Assembly (NCBI GenBank): GCA_022749755.1
Contig: CM040451.1
Location: forward strand, 1,674,001-1,738,000
Reading direction: 5' to 3'
From: Azadirachta indica
Lineage: Eukaryota > Streptophyta > Magnoliopsida > Sapindales > Meliaceae
Length of the DNA: 64,000 bases
The translations under genes and the position numbers were made by a program. This document shows positions 1-11,375 of the stretch, one piece after another; the stretch's first letter is position 1; each line of letters opens with the position of its first letter. Under the pieces are notes generated by a model. That model was not told the DNA's origin and did not search any database. It saw only the letters and a list, made by a program, of their open reading frames with translations.

Positions 1-89
1 GCATTATATATGTATCACATTCTTTTCATGTAAATTCATTCATATTCTCTTTGAAAAATATGCAATAAAGAGAAAAAATTCAATTTTTA

Positions 90-278
90 CTATATGGTAT
101 TGAAACTGTAAATTTCACTACCAACAGAATCAATATCCGAAACTCTGACAATTATGGGATAGTTCAAATATCTACTTACAATGTGTGTGGTATCATTCTT
201 TAAATAAATCCTACAATTTTATAGATTGTTAGATTTACAAAAATAAAAAAAAAGCTATCAATATCCAAACCTGAAAAG
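90..278 (+). repeat. 117-bp-type subrepeat, partial copies
   Basis: AT-rich sequence resembling the tandem units at 25960-26395, 33590-33960 and 34540-34935. The shared phrases are a wording like caatatccgaaactctgaca, 'caaatatctac', 'caattttatagattgttaga' and 'aaagctatcaatatcc'. It leads directly into a hairpin module, as the other arrays do. The only open frame here (minus strand, 200-469) lies across the repeat and has no recognisable domain. Confidence 0.6.
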
Positions 279-409
279 ATATTCTTAAGTACCTCTAATT
301 TGTTGTTTCCTTGAGGAACTGAAAGTGATACATTCCTTGGATGCTCGAACCTAAGCATTAGACAAACTATATTGTGTACCAAACCATCGTAGCTGAAAAG
401 ATTTGGCGA
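279..409 (-). repeat. Hairpin module F1 (degenerate palindrome)
   Basis: First copy of the recurrent structured module. The terminal palindrome is degenerate (279-295), GCTCGAACC lies at 342-350, and the hairpin is formed by GTACCAAACCATC (376-388) with GATTTGGCGA (400-409). Strand is given in the direction where the CCAAACC hairpin comes first and the palindrome last. The following ~230 bp (to ~640) is a tail also found after F5, F9 and F10, with ctcacgag and 'aagagttattaaag' as landmarks. Confidence 0.6.
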
Positions 410-649
410 TAAAGATATATCTCTAATTTTCTCACGAGCTTGTGAAAATTTTGGTGAATATTCATACACCGTATTTTATTGTCTCTTAATTTTTTAAAAT
501 TAATCTTAAATTTCTTTGATGTTATAATTTTGTCCCTATAAAGTTAAGAAATATTAAGAGTTATTAAAGTCGATTAGTTGACCTTCCATGAAAAAAATTA
601 TGTCTATTAAAATAAATTAAAATTAATAACATTATATTTAACAAATCAT

Positions 650-1077
650 TTTGTTTAATATGTTACCATAATTATGTATTATTTGCATAGGGTTCTCAGG
701 TAATTCTAAATACGTCCACTTATTTTTAAATGAAATTCTACATAAAAAAAAGTATTATCGGGAAAAATGTTGGTACTTTTAATAATACTTTTTATTTTAT
801 AAATAATGAAACTTCTGAGTCGTCAACATTAAATTTTAGACCGAAATACATAATACTAAGAATAAAATTTTTTATATAAACTATTATATATAAATTGACG
901 TGATATAATAATATTAATTAATAAAAAATAAATTTTAATATAATTAAAAATAATCAAAAATTAATAATAGGAACTACATGACATTGAATATTATCCCTCA
1001 TATAAATTTTTTTTATTATATAGTTTATATAAAAGTTTATCACTATATGTATATATATATCTATATTTATATGTATT

Positions 1078-1115
<38 letters not shown>

Positions 1116-1310
1116 TGAAATACTTTAGATACAAACTTTATGTATAAAATATTGTATACAAATTAATTATGCCATGATAGTGTCAATTGATAAAATTTTA
1201 AAAATCAATAATCCATAAAAGTAAATCATGCAAATCATGGTAACTAATACTATCATGTTGTATCAATTTATGTTTGATAATTTCTATAAAAAATTTGTAT
1301 CTTTTTAATT
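650..1310. repeat. Long direct repeat, copy A
   Basis: This segment reappears in the same orientation at 7340-7925. Landmarks are 'aattatgtattatttgcata', 'ggaaaaatgttggtactttt' (copy B: gagaaaaatgttggtac) and 'ttatgccatgatagt'. A shorter part is found inverted at 40310-40560. It contains an AT/AC microsatellite at about 1077-1112. No coding potential is visible. Confidence 0.6.
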
Positions 1311-2380
1311 AGTAAAAATTAATTTAGAAATAAAATTATATTAACTTGCATGTTTGCATTAAAAAAAATGGAATGATATATGTAATAATTTTTAAAAAAA
1401 TAAAAAAAGAAAGTGACCAAAAATAACGTAGATAATTTTTAATTATTTAATATTAATATTCAAAAATAATAATGAATTCAAAAAGGTTTTTTATATACAA
1501 CCGAAATAAAATAATATAGTTTTTTTAATTAATTAAAATTAATTTAGAAATAAAATTATATTTAACTTGCATGTTTGTATAAAAAAAATGGAATGATATA
1601 TGTAATAATTTTTAAAAAAAATAAAAAAAGAAAGTGACCAAAAATAAAAATAGATTAGTTTTAATTATTTAAACTTAATATTAAAAATATTAATGAATTA
1701 AAAAAAAATTATATACAACCGGCATAAAATAATACGGTTTCTTTTTAATTAGTAAAGTTTAATTTAGAAATAAAATTATATTTAACTTGCATGTTTTTAT
1801 AAAAAAAAGTGGAATGATATATGTAATAATTTTTAAAAAAAAAAAAAAAGAAAGTAACCAAAAATAAAAATAGATAATTTTTAATTATTTAATATTAATA
1901 TTCAAAAATAATAATGAATTCAAAAAGGTTTTTTTATATACAACCGAAATAAAATAATACGGTTTTTTTTTTTTAATTAATCAAAATTAATTTAGAAATA
2001 AAATTATGTTTAACTTGTATGTTTGTATAAAAAAATGGAATTACATATGCAATAATTTTTAAAAAAATAAAAAAGAAAGTGACCAAAAAATAAAAATAGA
2101 GTAGTTTTAATTATTTAAAATTAATATTAAAAAATAATAATGAATTAACAAAAAGTTTTTTATGTACAACAGAAATAAAATAATACGGTTTCTTTTTAAT
2201 TAGTAAAAATTAATTTAAAAATAAAATTTTGTTTAACTTGTATGTTTGTATAAAAAAAAATGGAATGATATATGTAATAATTTTTAAAAAAATAAAAAAG
2301 GAAAGTGACCAAAAATAAAAATAGATAAGTTTTAATTATTTAAAATTAATATTAAAAATAATAATGAATTGAAAAAAGAA
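1299..2380. repeat. Tandem array of five ~220-bp units
   Basis: The phrase aatttagaaataaaatta recurs at 1321, 1541, 1761, 1989 and (as aatttaaaaataaaatttt) 2212, giving unit lengths of 220, 220, 228 and 223 bp. Each unit carries 'tggaatgatatatgtaataa', 'aaagtgaccaaaaataaaaa' and 'aataataatgaatt'. The last unit runs straight into the foldback pair at 2383. Single units occupy the equivalent position beside the modules at 4674, 25698 and 33334, so the array is an expansion of a normally single-copy flank. Confidence 0.85.
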
Positions 2381-2382
2381 GA

Positions 2383-2781
2383 AGGTATTTTAGAATACCT
2401 CGAATTTAATGATAATTAATTAATCACAAGGAAGAGAAGAACATGAAAGCAATAGCAAAGCAAACGCTCGAACCCTGCAATGTGAGTCAAAGCATTTGAT
2501 GTACCAAACCATCTTCACACACAAAGTTTGGTGGTAACGTTAGGCATTTAGAAAAATATATTTTAAATGAGAAATATACTTTAAATTATTATGATTTATG
2601 TGTACGTGTGGAATGCCTGTAACTTTTAAGGAAACGTCATGTTTGATATTATGGCACAAAGTCTCACCAAACCTTCTGTATCATCTTGATTGGGTACATT
2701 TTGAAGCGCTTTGCTGTATCATCACCGGTTCGATCCTTCGGTTCGGTTTATCTATGGAATCTGAGGTATTTTAAAATACCT
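2383..2781. repeat. Foldback pair of hairpin modules (F2 and R1)
   Basis: Two modules in opposite orientation form a ~400-bp element. The left palindrome AGGTATTTTAGAATACCT (2383-2400) and right palindrome AGGTATTTTAAAATACCT (2764-2781) are flanked outward by GAAAAAAGAAG and its complement. Inward of them lie CGCTCGAACCC (2465-2475) and GTACCAAACC with AGTTTGGTG (2501-2533). The opposite arm has CACCAAACC (near 2674) and GGTTCGATCC (near 2735). The arms align imperfectly over most of their length, so the unit could fold into one long hairpin. Confidence 0.85.
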
Positions 2782-2789
2782 TCTTTTTT

Positions 2790-3243
2790 TTTCAAATTAA
2801 ATATAAATAAATAAAATAAGTAATACATTAATCACAAAAAAATATTGGATCAAAACAATTACTCAAAATATTAAATTTAATTATTTTTTAGGTTGTACTA
2901 ATATGTAATTCTCTCCTATTACTTTGATATCATTTTTACTTTATTATTAATAAAATTTAATTTTTAACATATTTTTGGAATGCATGTCAACAATATTCTT
3001 TTTATATAAAATAGAACATTATTGTAGCATGAGAAATGTTCGATGAATGATAAATTATATATTTTATCTTACCATTAATAAAATATTTAAATTTTAATTA
3101 TTTAATATCACACAATTATATTTCATTTTCTTATTTTTAATTATAAGTTAAAAAAGAGTGATGATACTCATAATATGAAACCAATAATTAATTTCTATAT
3201 ATTAAATAGTTATTAAGTTTTTATATCATCATTAAGATGATAA
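2790..3243. repeat. Right flank of composite repeat, copy I (empty-site reference)
   Basis: This segment aligns with 5030-5051, 5714-6095 and 7161-7215. Shared phrases are 'aataagtaatacattaatca', 'atcatttttactttattatt' and 'gttattaagtttttatatca'. It lacks the two insertions present in copy II and so serves as the uninterrupted reference for both target sites. A weaker copy lies at about 40660-40800. Confidence 0.75.
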
Positions 3244-3439
3244 TTATAGTTTTAATAAACTCATGATTTGCATTAAATTCTTATTGATTATATTAATTTT
3301 CTAATTTTATAAATTAATATTATCATACTATATTATTTAGTATATAATAATTTATATAGAAAATATGTATCTTAACATTATTTTTTTTTAATAATATATA
3401 TATTTTAGGTCTCATATTTAATATTGAAATCGATAAGTA

Positions 3440-3712
3440 TTATTATAAATATACGTCATCATTATTATGATATATAAATTTGTGTATAATATAATGACGT
3501 GACATCATATAATTTTAGTAATATTGTAGTAATATTATGTGACATCATATACTTTTTTGTAAAAGATGTTGGCATGCATTTTGATGATATGTTAAAAAAA
3601 TTCTTTGTTATTATAAAAATAGAAATGATATGCAAATGAAATCGACATTTTGATTTAAAAAATAGTTTGTCTCAATATCTTAAACAATTGAGCCAATATG
3701 TTTTCTTGTAAG

Positions 3713-3744
<32 letters not shown>

Positions 3745-3860
3745 AATGTGATTTATTTGGAGCAAACAAATCAGTTGATTGAAATTAATTAATTAGAGAC
3801 TGAAATCATTTAATTTTGTGATGTGAATATATATATTTATATATATATATATATATATGG
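3440..3860. repeat. Right-end segment of composite repeat, with AT microsatellites
   Basis: Similar to 26886-27170 and 35430-35755. Landmarks are 'gacatcatataatttta', ttggcatgca and 'caatatcttaaacaattga', the last followed by ttttcttgta. AT-rich microsatellites follow at about 3713-3745 and 3828-3858. From 3860 to 4440 I see only AT-rich DNA with no gene. Confidence 0.6.
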
Positions 3861-4439
3861 GACGGATCAACAGTTTAATTATTTTATATTTATCTTTACA
3901 TAATTTGTAAATCGTTGATTCTAATTATTGAGATTAAATATGATTATATAATTAATGCATAATTAAAATTTAAATATTTTATAAATAATATTGTAACTAC
4001 GATAATCCAATTTGTTAATCGACAAACAATTTTGTACATTATAACATACATTTATAATCCTGATATTGTAATTTTAGAGAGGTAGTTCAATAATGTATCA
4101 GTTTCTTAGTTTTTATTATGATCGTAATTTTAGTGAACCTGAGTTAAAGAGATTGGTTTAAAACTTAAATTTAATACTAGTGATAATTTCAGCTTGATTA
4201 ATTTTGATAAACTTAAGATCCTCAATCTTGAACTTCTTTATTGCAATAATGCGATCAAGAGTAATGAACATTATTGTTGGCAATAATCTTGTATTTTGAA
4301 GTTAGACTTAAAGTTAAATAAAAGAAATTCAATAATAAAATGATTAATATTGAATAATGTTTTTTCAAAATAAATTCAAGTTTCTATTAAAATAAGTTTA
4401 TAATATAAATGAGTAATAACTATTTTTACCCGTATATAA

Positions 4440-4670
4440 TTTTTATACAATTAACATAAAGAACTTTATACGCAACTGAAATAAAATAATACGATTTCTT
4501 TTTAATTAGTTAAAATTAATTTAGAAACAAAATTATGTTTAATTTAACAAAATGAAATTATATATGTGATAATTTTTTTAAAAGATAAAATGAAAATGAC
4601 CAAAAATAAAAACAGATAAGTTTTTAATTATTTAAAATTAATATTAAAAAAATAATGAATTGAAAAACGG
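4440..4670. repeat. Single 220-bp-type unit beside foldback copy II
   Basis: One unit related to the array at 1299-2380, beginning near cccgtatataatttttatac and ending in 'ataatgaattgaaaaacgg'. The same start is seen at about 33065, which suggests that this is the natural left edge of the composite repeat. Confidence 0.65.
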
Positions 4671-4673
4671 AAA

Positions 4674-5019
4674 AGGTACTTTAGAATACCTCAAATTTAA
4701 TGATAATTAGGAGAAGAACAGAAAAACAATAGCAATGCACACGCTCGAACCCGGCAACGTAGCAAAGCATTTGATGTACCAAACCATCGTCACAATAAAA
4801 AGTTTCGACTTAGCAGAAACTAACTTTTTAACTATTTTAAAGAATAAATAGAAACTGACGCCCTTAACGTCGAGTGTTTATATATAATTGCAATATTATG
4901 CAACAGAATCTGACCAAACCTTTTCTATCACGATGGTTTGGTACATTGGATTCGGAAGTGCTTAAGTGGATCAATGGTTCGATTTTCATTTATGGAATAA
5001 GAGGTATTCTAAAATACCT
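4674..5019. repeat. Foldback pair of hairpin modules (F3 and R2)
   Basis: Second head-to-head pair. The left palindrome AGGTACTTTAGAATACCT spans 4674-4691 and the right AGGTATTCTAAAATACCT spans 5002-5019, followed by a T-run. GCTCGAACCC lies near 4743. The right arm hairpin is ACCAAACC (4913-4920) with GGTTTGGT (4935-4942), a perfect 8-bp stem. The unit is shorter than the pair at 2383 because the middle differs in length. Confidence 0.85.
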
Positions 5020-5051
5020 CCTTTTTTCAAACTAAATATAAATAAATAAAA

Positions 5052-5704
5052 GGAAAATTAATTTTGGTTAAATAGCAAATATCTCTAAATTACTATATAA
5101 TTATGAAAAATAACTATTTAAATTTATTTTAACTATTTGTATAATTTATAATTTTGAGAATAATTGCATAATTTATACATAATTATATTGATTTATAAAT
5201 AAAATAAGTTAAATAATTTACACAATTTATAATCAAATATTCTTAATTTATAATCCAAATCAATTAAAATAAAATTCAAATAATATTTGTATTATATTGA
5301 TATTTTATTTATATTTTAAAAATATTTATATAATTTCTATGTAACTCTATTAATTTATAAATAAAATAATTTATATAATTTACAATCAAATATTCTCTAA
5401 AAATATTGAATATTATTAATATAATGATAATAAAATTATTAAAAATATTAATAATAATTTAGAGACTAATTATAAAAAATATTTGAAGACATAAATATTA
5501 AAAAATAAATCATAAAGGTGTATTGGTTATTATGTATTAATGATTGGATTAAAATGATTAATTAATATACTTTCTAAACAAATAAAGGTAAAATAATTAT
5601 TTTTATGACTACATAATAATTAAGGGATATCTGTTTTTTCTCAAATATCAGAAAAGTATTTGTCTATTACCCTATACATAAGGAGGGTATCTGTCAATTT
5701 TTTT
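5052..5704. mobile_element. Nested MULE-like MITE with 9-bp target duplication
   Basis: A 653-bp AT-rich insertion interrupts composite repeat copy II. It is flanked by perfect copies of TAAATAAAA at 5043-5051 and 5705-5713, and the uninterrupted site is visible in copy I near 2805-2815. Nine bases is the usual Mutator-superfamily duplication. Its ends, GGAAAATTAATTTTGG and ATACCCTATACATAAGGAGGG, are only loosely complementary. No ORF is seen, so it is non-autonomous. Confidence 0.75.
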
Positions 5705-5713
5705 TAAATAAAA

Positions 5714-7215
5714 ATAAGTAATATATTAATCAAAAAAAATGTTTTGGATCAATTACTTAAAATATTAAATTGAATTTTTTTAGGTGTTATTAATATGTAA
5801 TTGTCTTGTATTATTTTGATATCATTTTTACTTTAATATTAATAAAAATTATTTTTTTTAAAGTATTTGTAGAATACATGTTAACAAAATTCTTTTTATA
5901 TGAAATAGAACGTTATTATAGTGTGAAAAATGTTCGACGAATAATAAATTATATATTGTATCTTGTCTTTAGTAAAATATTTAAAATTTAATCATTTGAT
6001 ATTACACAATTATATTTCATTCTCTTATATTTAATTACCAAGCTAAAAAGGGGTAATGATACTCGTAATGTGTTATTAATAATTAATTTTTATATGGGTT
6101 ATTTTTTACTTTATCTTAGATTTTTTTGCCAATTTTTACAGATGACTTAAAGTTTTAAAAGAAGTAATAACCCTGTTAACAGCAGAAAATTGTTATTTTT
6201 AACTGAAAATGACAAAAAGATAAATTTACCCTTACTCTAATTATTTTTACGCGTAAAAAGATGAAAATAACCCATGTGATTAAAAAGATAAAGTTACCCT
6301 TGTGAGTGTAGTAAATAGTTATTATATACTTGAAAAAAAGAAAAATATTTTATATTTAGATTTTAAATTAAATCAACAAATTAGAAAGGAAAATCATGCG
6401 AAATTGAAAAACTAATTGATTAAATTAGATGGATAAAGTAAGTAATATTTTTAATATTATGATTATCTTTATTATTATTTGGTGTGAAAGTAACCCTCTT
6501 TATATATTATATAGGACACTGTATATTAAAATTAATCCATACGTAAATTTAATTAATTAAATTAAGAAAAGTATATAAATGAGACAATATTAATTATTAT
6601 GTACTTAAGCTTTTTTTAGTGTATTATATATTAAATTTCAATCCATTTTCAATTTTTAAAGTGAAATTAAAAATTTTTAAAATAAATTAGAGTTTCTAAT
6701 ACCACAAAAACGTTGATGTTTTCAATTATTAACAATTATTAGCTACGGTTTGGAAATTGAAGAGGAAAAGTGTTGTGTTTGGTAATTTTCCTATAAATCT
6801 ACGATTTGGTGTTTTCAATTATTTATAATTTTTGTTGAGGAGAGGCAGTTCATGCTGATGGTCATGGAGTCGAAGTGGACGGTTGAGGAGCTCTTGCGTT
6901 CCACGAAAAGAAAATCAAATTAGGGTTAACTTCAAAATCAATTTATTTTTTATAAAATAAAATAATTCAATTACAAATTTATCCTTAAATAAGTTATTTT
7001 ATATATTTTGCGAACACCTTTTGAATTACCGTTTTACACCTAATAGCATTAACTTGAATTGTTTTATACTGTTAATAGGGTCATTATTGATAACTTTTTA
7101 AAATTTTAGATTATATGTAAAGATTATCAAAAAATTTAAAAATAAAATTGAAAATAACTTTTTTTATATATTAAATAGTTATTAGTTTTTATATCATCAT
7201 TAAGATGATAATTAT
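5714..7215. repeat. Right flank of composite repeat, copy II, split by an insertion
   Basis: The segments 5714-6095 and 7161-7215 together correspond to 2805-3243 of copy I. The sequence between them is a later insertion. The reading frame at 5806-5991 lies wholly inside this AT-rich repeat and shows no domain. Confidence 0.65.
6096..7160. mobile_element. Nested MULE-like element, possible Pack-MULE
   Basis: A 1065-bp insertion flanked by perfect TTTTTATAT at 6087-6095 and 7161-7169. The empty site is visible at about 3190-3205. The ends are GGGTTATTTT and the complement of AAGTTATTTT. The interior is AT-rich except for about 6750-6910, which is distinctly richer in GC and reads MVMESKWTVEELLRSTKRK on the plus strand from about 6858. 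That pocket may be a captured gene fragment, but its source is not recognised. Confidence 0.65.
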
Positions 7216-7339
7216 GATAATTATGCCACATCCATTAATAGAATGCATTTAACTATTAACTATCACATCAATTTAGAATTTTATATCATAAATTTATAAA
7301 ACAAATGTTTTTAAAAATATTTTACCATCCATCTTATTC

Positions 7340-7925
7340 TATTAACTAAGCATATTATTTTGTTCAATATGTTGCCACAATTATGTATTATTTGCATAGA
7401 GTTCTAAAGTAATTCTAAATATGTGCACTTATTTTTAAATGAAATTAATTTTACTTAAAAAAAGTGTTGTCGAGAAAAATGTTGGTACTTTTGATAATAC
7501 TCTTTTATTTTAAAAATAATGAAACTTCTAAGTCATCAATATTAAATTTTAGACCTAAAATAGATAATTTTAAGAATAAAAATTCTCTATATAAACTATT
7601 GTATATAAATTGACATGATATGATAGTATTGACAATTAAACCTTACCTCTCTTTGTGTCTATATATATATATATATGTGTGTGTATAAACCCACACGAAA
7701 ACTTGGAATACAAACTCTATATATAAAATATTGTATAAAATTACTTATGCCATGATAGTATCTGTTGATAAAATTTTAAAAATCAATATAATTAATAAAA
7801 ATGAATAGAACAAATAATACAGTAACTAATATTATCATATTGTGTCAATTTGTATTCAATAATTTATATAAAAAATTTGTGTACAGTATTCAATAATTTC
7901 CATAAAAAATTTGTATTTTTAAAAC
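7340..7925. repeat. Long direct repeat, copy B
   Basis: Same-orientation counterpart of 650-1310. It includes an AT/GT microsatellite at about 7659-7684. The copies diverge at their edges and I could not define target duplications or LTR-like termini. From 8040 to 8165 an inverted copy of the module tail follows, with 'ataactcttaccgttagcta' as landmark. Confidence 0.6.
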
Positions 7926-8635
7926 TAGGAATAATTGAAAATATATATGTTACAAGCCTCTACTAAGAATTTAAATAAAGAAAACAAACTGTTCAAATAG
8001 AAATATAATAACATTATTTTAAAAATAAATATTTCTTTTAAGCCAACTTCAACTAATTTTACTTCAATAACTCTTACCGTTAGCTAATTTATAGGGACAA
8101 AATTCAAACATTAAAGTAATTTAGGATTAATTTTTCAAAAATTAAGACACAACAAAATATTGTGTCTGAATTTCTACAATCCATGCAATATAATAAACCA
8201 ATTACATTGGGATAGATATTCTCGTGCATCTGTAAGTTGAGGATTTATTTGATCTTCTTTCAAAAATCCAAATTAAGGGTGGTCTTTTTTGTTTAGTGTT
8301 CCAAGCTTCTCAAGTAGGATATCTTCATTTGAATGAATTCTGCGTCTGCTGCATTGGCCTTTCTCTGCACATGTTAAAGTTTCAAGATCAACCTTTTTGT
8401 ATACTGTAACCTTTGGCACCCAAACAACAATTTACTTTACTGGTTATCAAAGACACTAGACTTATTGTGTGCTAATGAACCATTGACTTTTAATCGTAAT
8501 GAAAACAGACAAACCATTAAGTTTTGAAGGAACCCATGCCTATCATGGAAACACTTTATACATTCAATATTAGCTGATATCAAACAATTCAATATACATA
8601 CTGTAAAGACCAACTTACATTCTCATGATTCAGTC

Positions 8636-9190
8636 AATAGACAGGAAAAAATAATACCAATTCTCCTTCCTTAGTTGTTAGAAGGGAGAAAGTATTTGTC
8701 TGAAAATCAAAAGTAGATGAGCTCAATTTTGCTGTATTCATTGCCAGCACTTGATGGTGTAATTCCTTCGTAACATAAGTTTCTGTGAAGTAAATAGAGT
8801 TACTTTGTAACTGATTAAACTCAAAGATACAGGACTCATTCAAACCAACGAACAAACATTTCTTTATTAGTGCCAACCCAAATTCCATGCGTACCCAATT
8901 TCGTATCTCATTTCCATCTTCTTCATTCCTGTCTAACACATCATTATCCATACAGAAACCAACTTGATAAAGATTGAAATCCGGTGTCCTGAATATTGGT
9001 TCATAATTATCTCTATCACTCTTATGTCCAATGCGTAATCCAATCCTCTATAATTGCACAAACAAATAAAATACATCACTGTCCTTTACCAAATAAAATT
9101 GTTCCACCTCCAACAGATCAAAACCATTCTCAATATTCCAAAATTTTTTATTTGGAAAAGTATTAATACTAAAATGTAAAAATTTTGCAG
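8636..9190 (-). pseudogene. DUF295/F-box-like protein C-terminal remnant
   Basis: The longest open stretch (8634-8951) contains EFGLALIKKCLFVGLNES, then NSIYFTETY, then a short tail with FDFQTNTFSLLTTKEGELVL. This order resembles the DUF295 domain of plant F-box proteins: a 'LG..ALFVG' segment, a CIYFTDD-like segment, then a segment describing a feature followed by a short C-terminal tail. The frame continues upstream across a stop, with FDLLEVEQFYLVKDSD and YEPIFRTPDFNLYQVGF recognisable to about 9190. No F-box or start is seen. Further fragments may extend towards 9590. It is most likely a truncated pseudogene. Family assignment rests on motif memory only. Confidence 0.5.
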
Positions 9191-9774
9191 AGCGTGTGTT
9201 CATGCTCTGAAGACACTTTCCAGTGTTGAATAGTCAATTCTTTAGTCAAAACATAAAGATTTAAAGCTTATGATATCATATTTTTGTATGACCCTACACT
9301 AAGCGTTTTCCAAGATCTAGAGGTAAAAATATATATGTGCTTGCTGCCGTTGCATACGGCATCAACACATTCATCACCCTCCTCTTCTTCAATATTGGAA
9401 AAATTGTTAGTGGGTTTTAGTCAAACTATAGCCTTTTGAACAAAAAAAAGTACGTTCTATTCCATCATGAATAAAATTCTAACGGCGGAAGCATCCTATA
9501 CCTCCCAGAAACAACTTGTGTCGGATAAATCTTGACGCTATCCTCTATCGTGATCATCCCACCCTTAGAGCTCCCCACAGGACTACAGGACTACTTTCAT
9601 CTGAATCAATTAATCTTAGAAAATTTATAAAAATGTCTACTGTTCACCCATAGTTTTCTCAAATAATTGCTGTTCAAAATTCTTTTCAAAAATAATCAAC
9701 TCACTTTTTTTTGGACAAAATTACCCTTAATTACCCAAAACATCTGAATCCCTAATTTTGGCCCAATTTCACGA

Positions 9775-10830
9775 TTCTGAAAAAATCGAAACTATAGTTT
9801 TGATCACGTTAAAAATTATAGTCGTGATCAAAACTTTTGGTTACTACGTGATCGACATTTCAACTATTTTATCACTTGTTCTGGAAAAATCGAAACTATA
9901 ATTTCGATCACGTTAAAAATTATGGCCATAATCGAAACTGCTGATCATTACGTGATTGAAACTTCTAATATTTTGTCAACGGTTTTGAAAAAATCGAAAC
10001 TATAGTTTCGATTACCCTAGAAGTTATGATCGAAATTGCTGATTACTACATGATCGAAACTTCTAAATTATTTTAATTTGTTCTGGCAAAAAAAATTGTA
10101 ATTTCGATCACATTAGAGATGTCACTTATAATCGAAACAATATATTCTGCATTTGGGTCAGAGAATAAATCAAAAGCGAATAATGTAGTAGTGTGCAGAC
10201 AGGGCATAATGAGAGAAGCGAAAATGTCTACATGTTACAATAGTGTGAGCACATGGGAGCTACTACAACTCAAATTTGTCGGCAATTACATATCCGAATT
10301 TGGAGTTAAACTTTAGCAATCCCATGAAATTTAACCTCAAACTCGAAATGCTACACCAGATGCACAGTCATGGTACAGAACTTCTCAAATTTTAAATCAA
10401 TGACCTTTAGAGCAGCCCTAGTTAGTCAATTAGGCGTTTCTGTAGAAATGAAAAACTATAATTTCAATTATATTACAAATGTTACATGTGACCGAAACTT
10501 TTGAGCACAACGTGATAGAAACTGTCTCTTCCATATTAATGTCTTGGGAAAAATTAAAACTACATTTTTCATAATGATTAAAGGTTTACATGTGATCGAA
10601 AGTGTAAGAATACTTTATAATCGATTTCACACACTTGAAATCACACAGTATTTAGATGGTTTCTATTCACGTCCCTAAATTTTAACACGTTCGAAACTGT
10701 AATTTTATGTTTATCCCGGAAAATTCAAAAAAAAATGAAAGTTACTGCAGTTTCGATCACAAGGTAAAAAGTAGTTTCGATCAAGTTCAGTTTTACTTTA
10801 TGATCGAAACTGCAGTTTCGAAATCTCGTA
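9775..10830. repeat. Dispersed GATCGAAACT / AGTTTCGATC motif array
   Basis: Short motifs of the type GATCGAAACT and its complement occur many times in both orientations, often as near-palindromes such as GAAACTATAGTTTCGATCAC, separated by 15-60 bp of AT-rich sequence. A second cluster lies at 11500-11665 with TTTCGATCA...TGATCGAAA. Both clusters are inside the MULE and between its TIRs. The motif is absent from the flanking 5 kb as far as I can see. Confidence 0.8.
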
Positions 10831-11147
10831 AATTTAAAGAAAATTGATGGTATATTAATTAATTTTGTTTGGTTTAGTGGAGATACCTGAAAATGTAAAC
10901 ATCATACAATGGATACATACAAAATGTGTAAAAGTAATATCAGTAATAAAATAATTCAAAATAAATAAAAAACATTACATTTGTGAGCGCAAATCATAGA
11001 ATTCAAAAAGAACAATACATATTTGAAGTAAACAAAATGGTACATTTAATGCCTTTGTCTGCAAGTTGTTTTGTTGGTTTGGAAGTGCATAACTATAAAA
11101 ATAAATAAATAAATCCTTACATATGCTTAAATTGAGCACAAGTCATT

Positions 11148-11375
11148 GGCCATGGTAGAGAGGGATAGGATTTTTGCATGTGACACGATTATGTCCAACT
11201 TGTTGACACCTGGAACAGGTCTGACGAATAATTTTCTCTCCCTTAAAAGAAATTCGCTGCTTCTTAGGTCGATTAGAAGGTGGGCGTTGTCTGGGTGGAT
11301 TGACATTAATTTCTTATACTTTATTTGGAATCACCTAGTCTACATCATTCCCAACTGGATGAATAGAGTTTTTAA
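11148..11375 (-). pseudogene. MULE transposase C-terminal exon remnant (zinc knuckle)
   Basis: On the minus strand the frame reads a proline-rich linker (NPPRQRPPSNRPKKQR) and then CSRCQQVGHNRVTCKNP, a CX2CX4HX4C zinc knuckle. This is the characteristic end of plant MuDR-type transposases, where the knuckle follows the SWIM finger. Upstream the frame has two stops (near 11340 and 11315), and no SWIM or catalytic DDE region is present. The fragment is what remains of mudrA in the surrounding element and cannot encode an active transposase. Confidence 0.75.

Noticed and set aside
2384..2400. The AGGTATTTTAGAATACCT hairpin as a Helitron 3' hairpin
   Set aside because: There is no CTRR end about 10 bases after it and no A/T insertion-site pattern across copies.
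650..7925. The direct repeats 650-1310 and 7340-7925 as LTRs of one retrotransposon
   Set aside because: No TG...CA ends, PBS, PPT or gag-pol coding sequence lie between them, and the interior is made of nested MITEs and tandem repeats.
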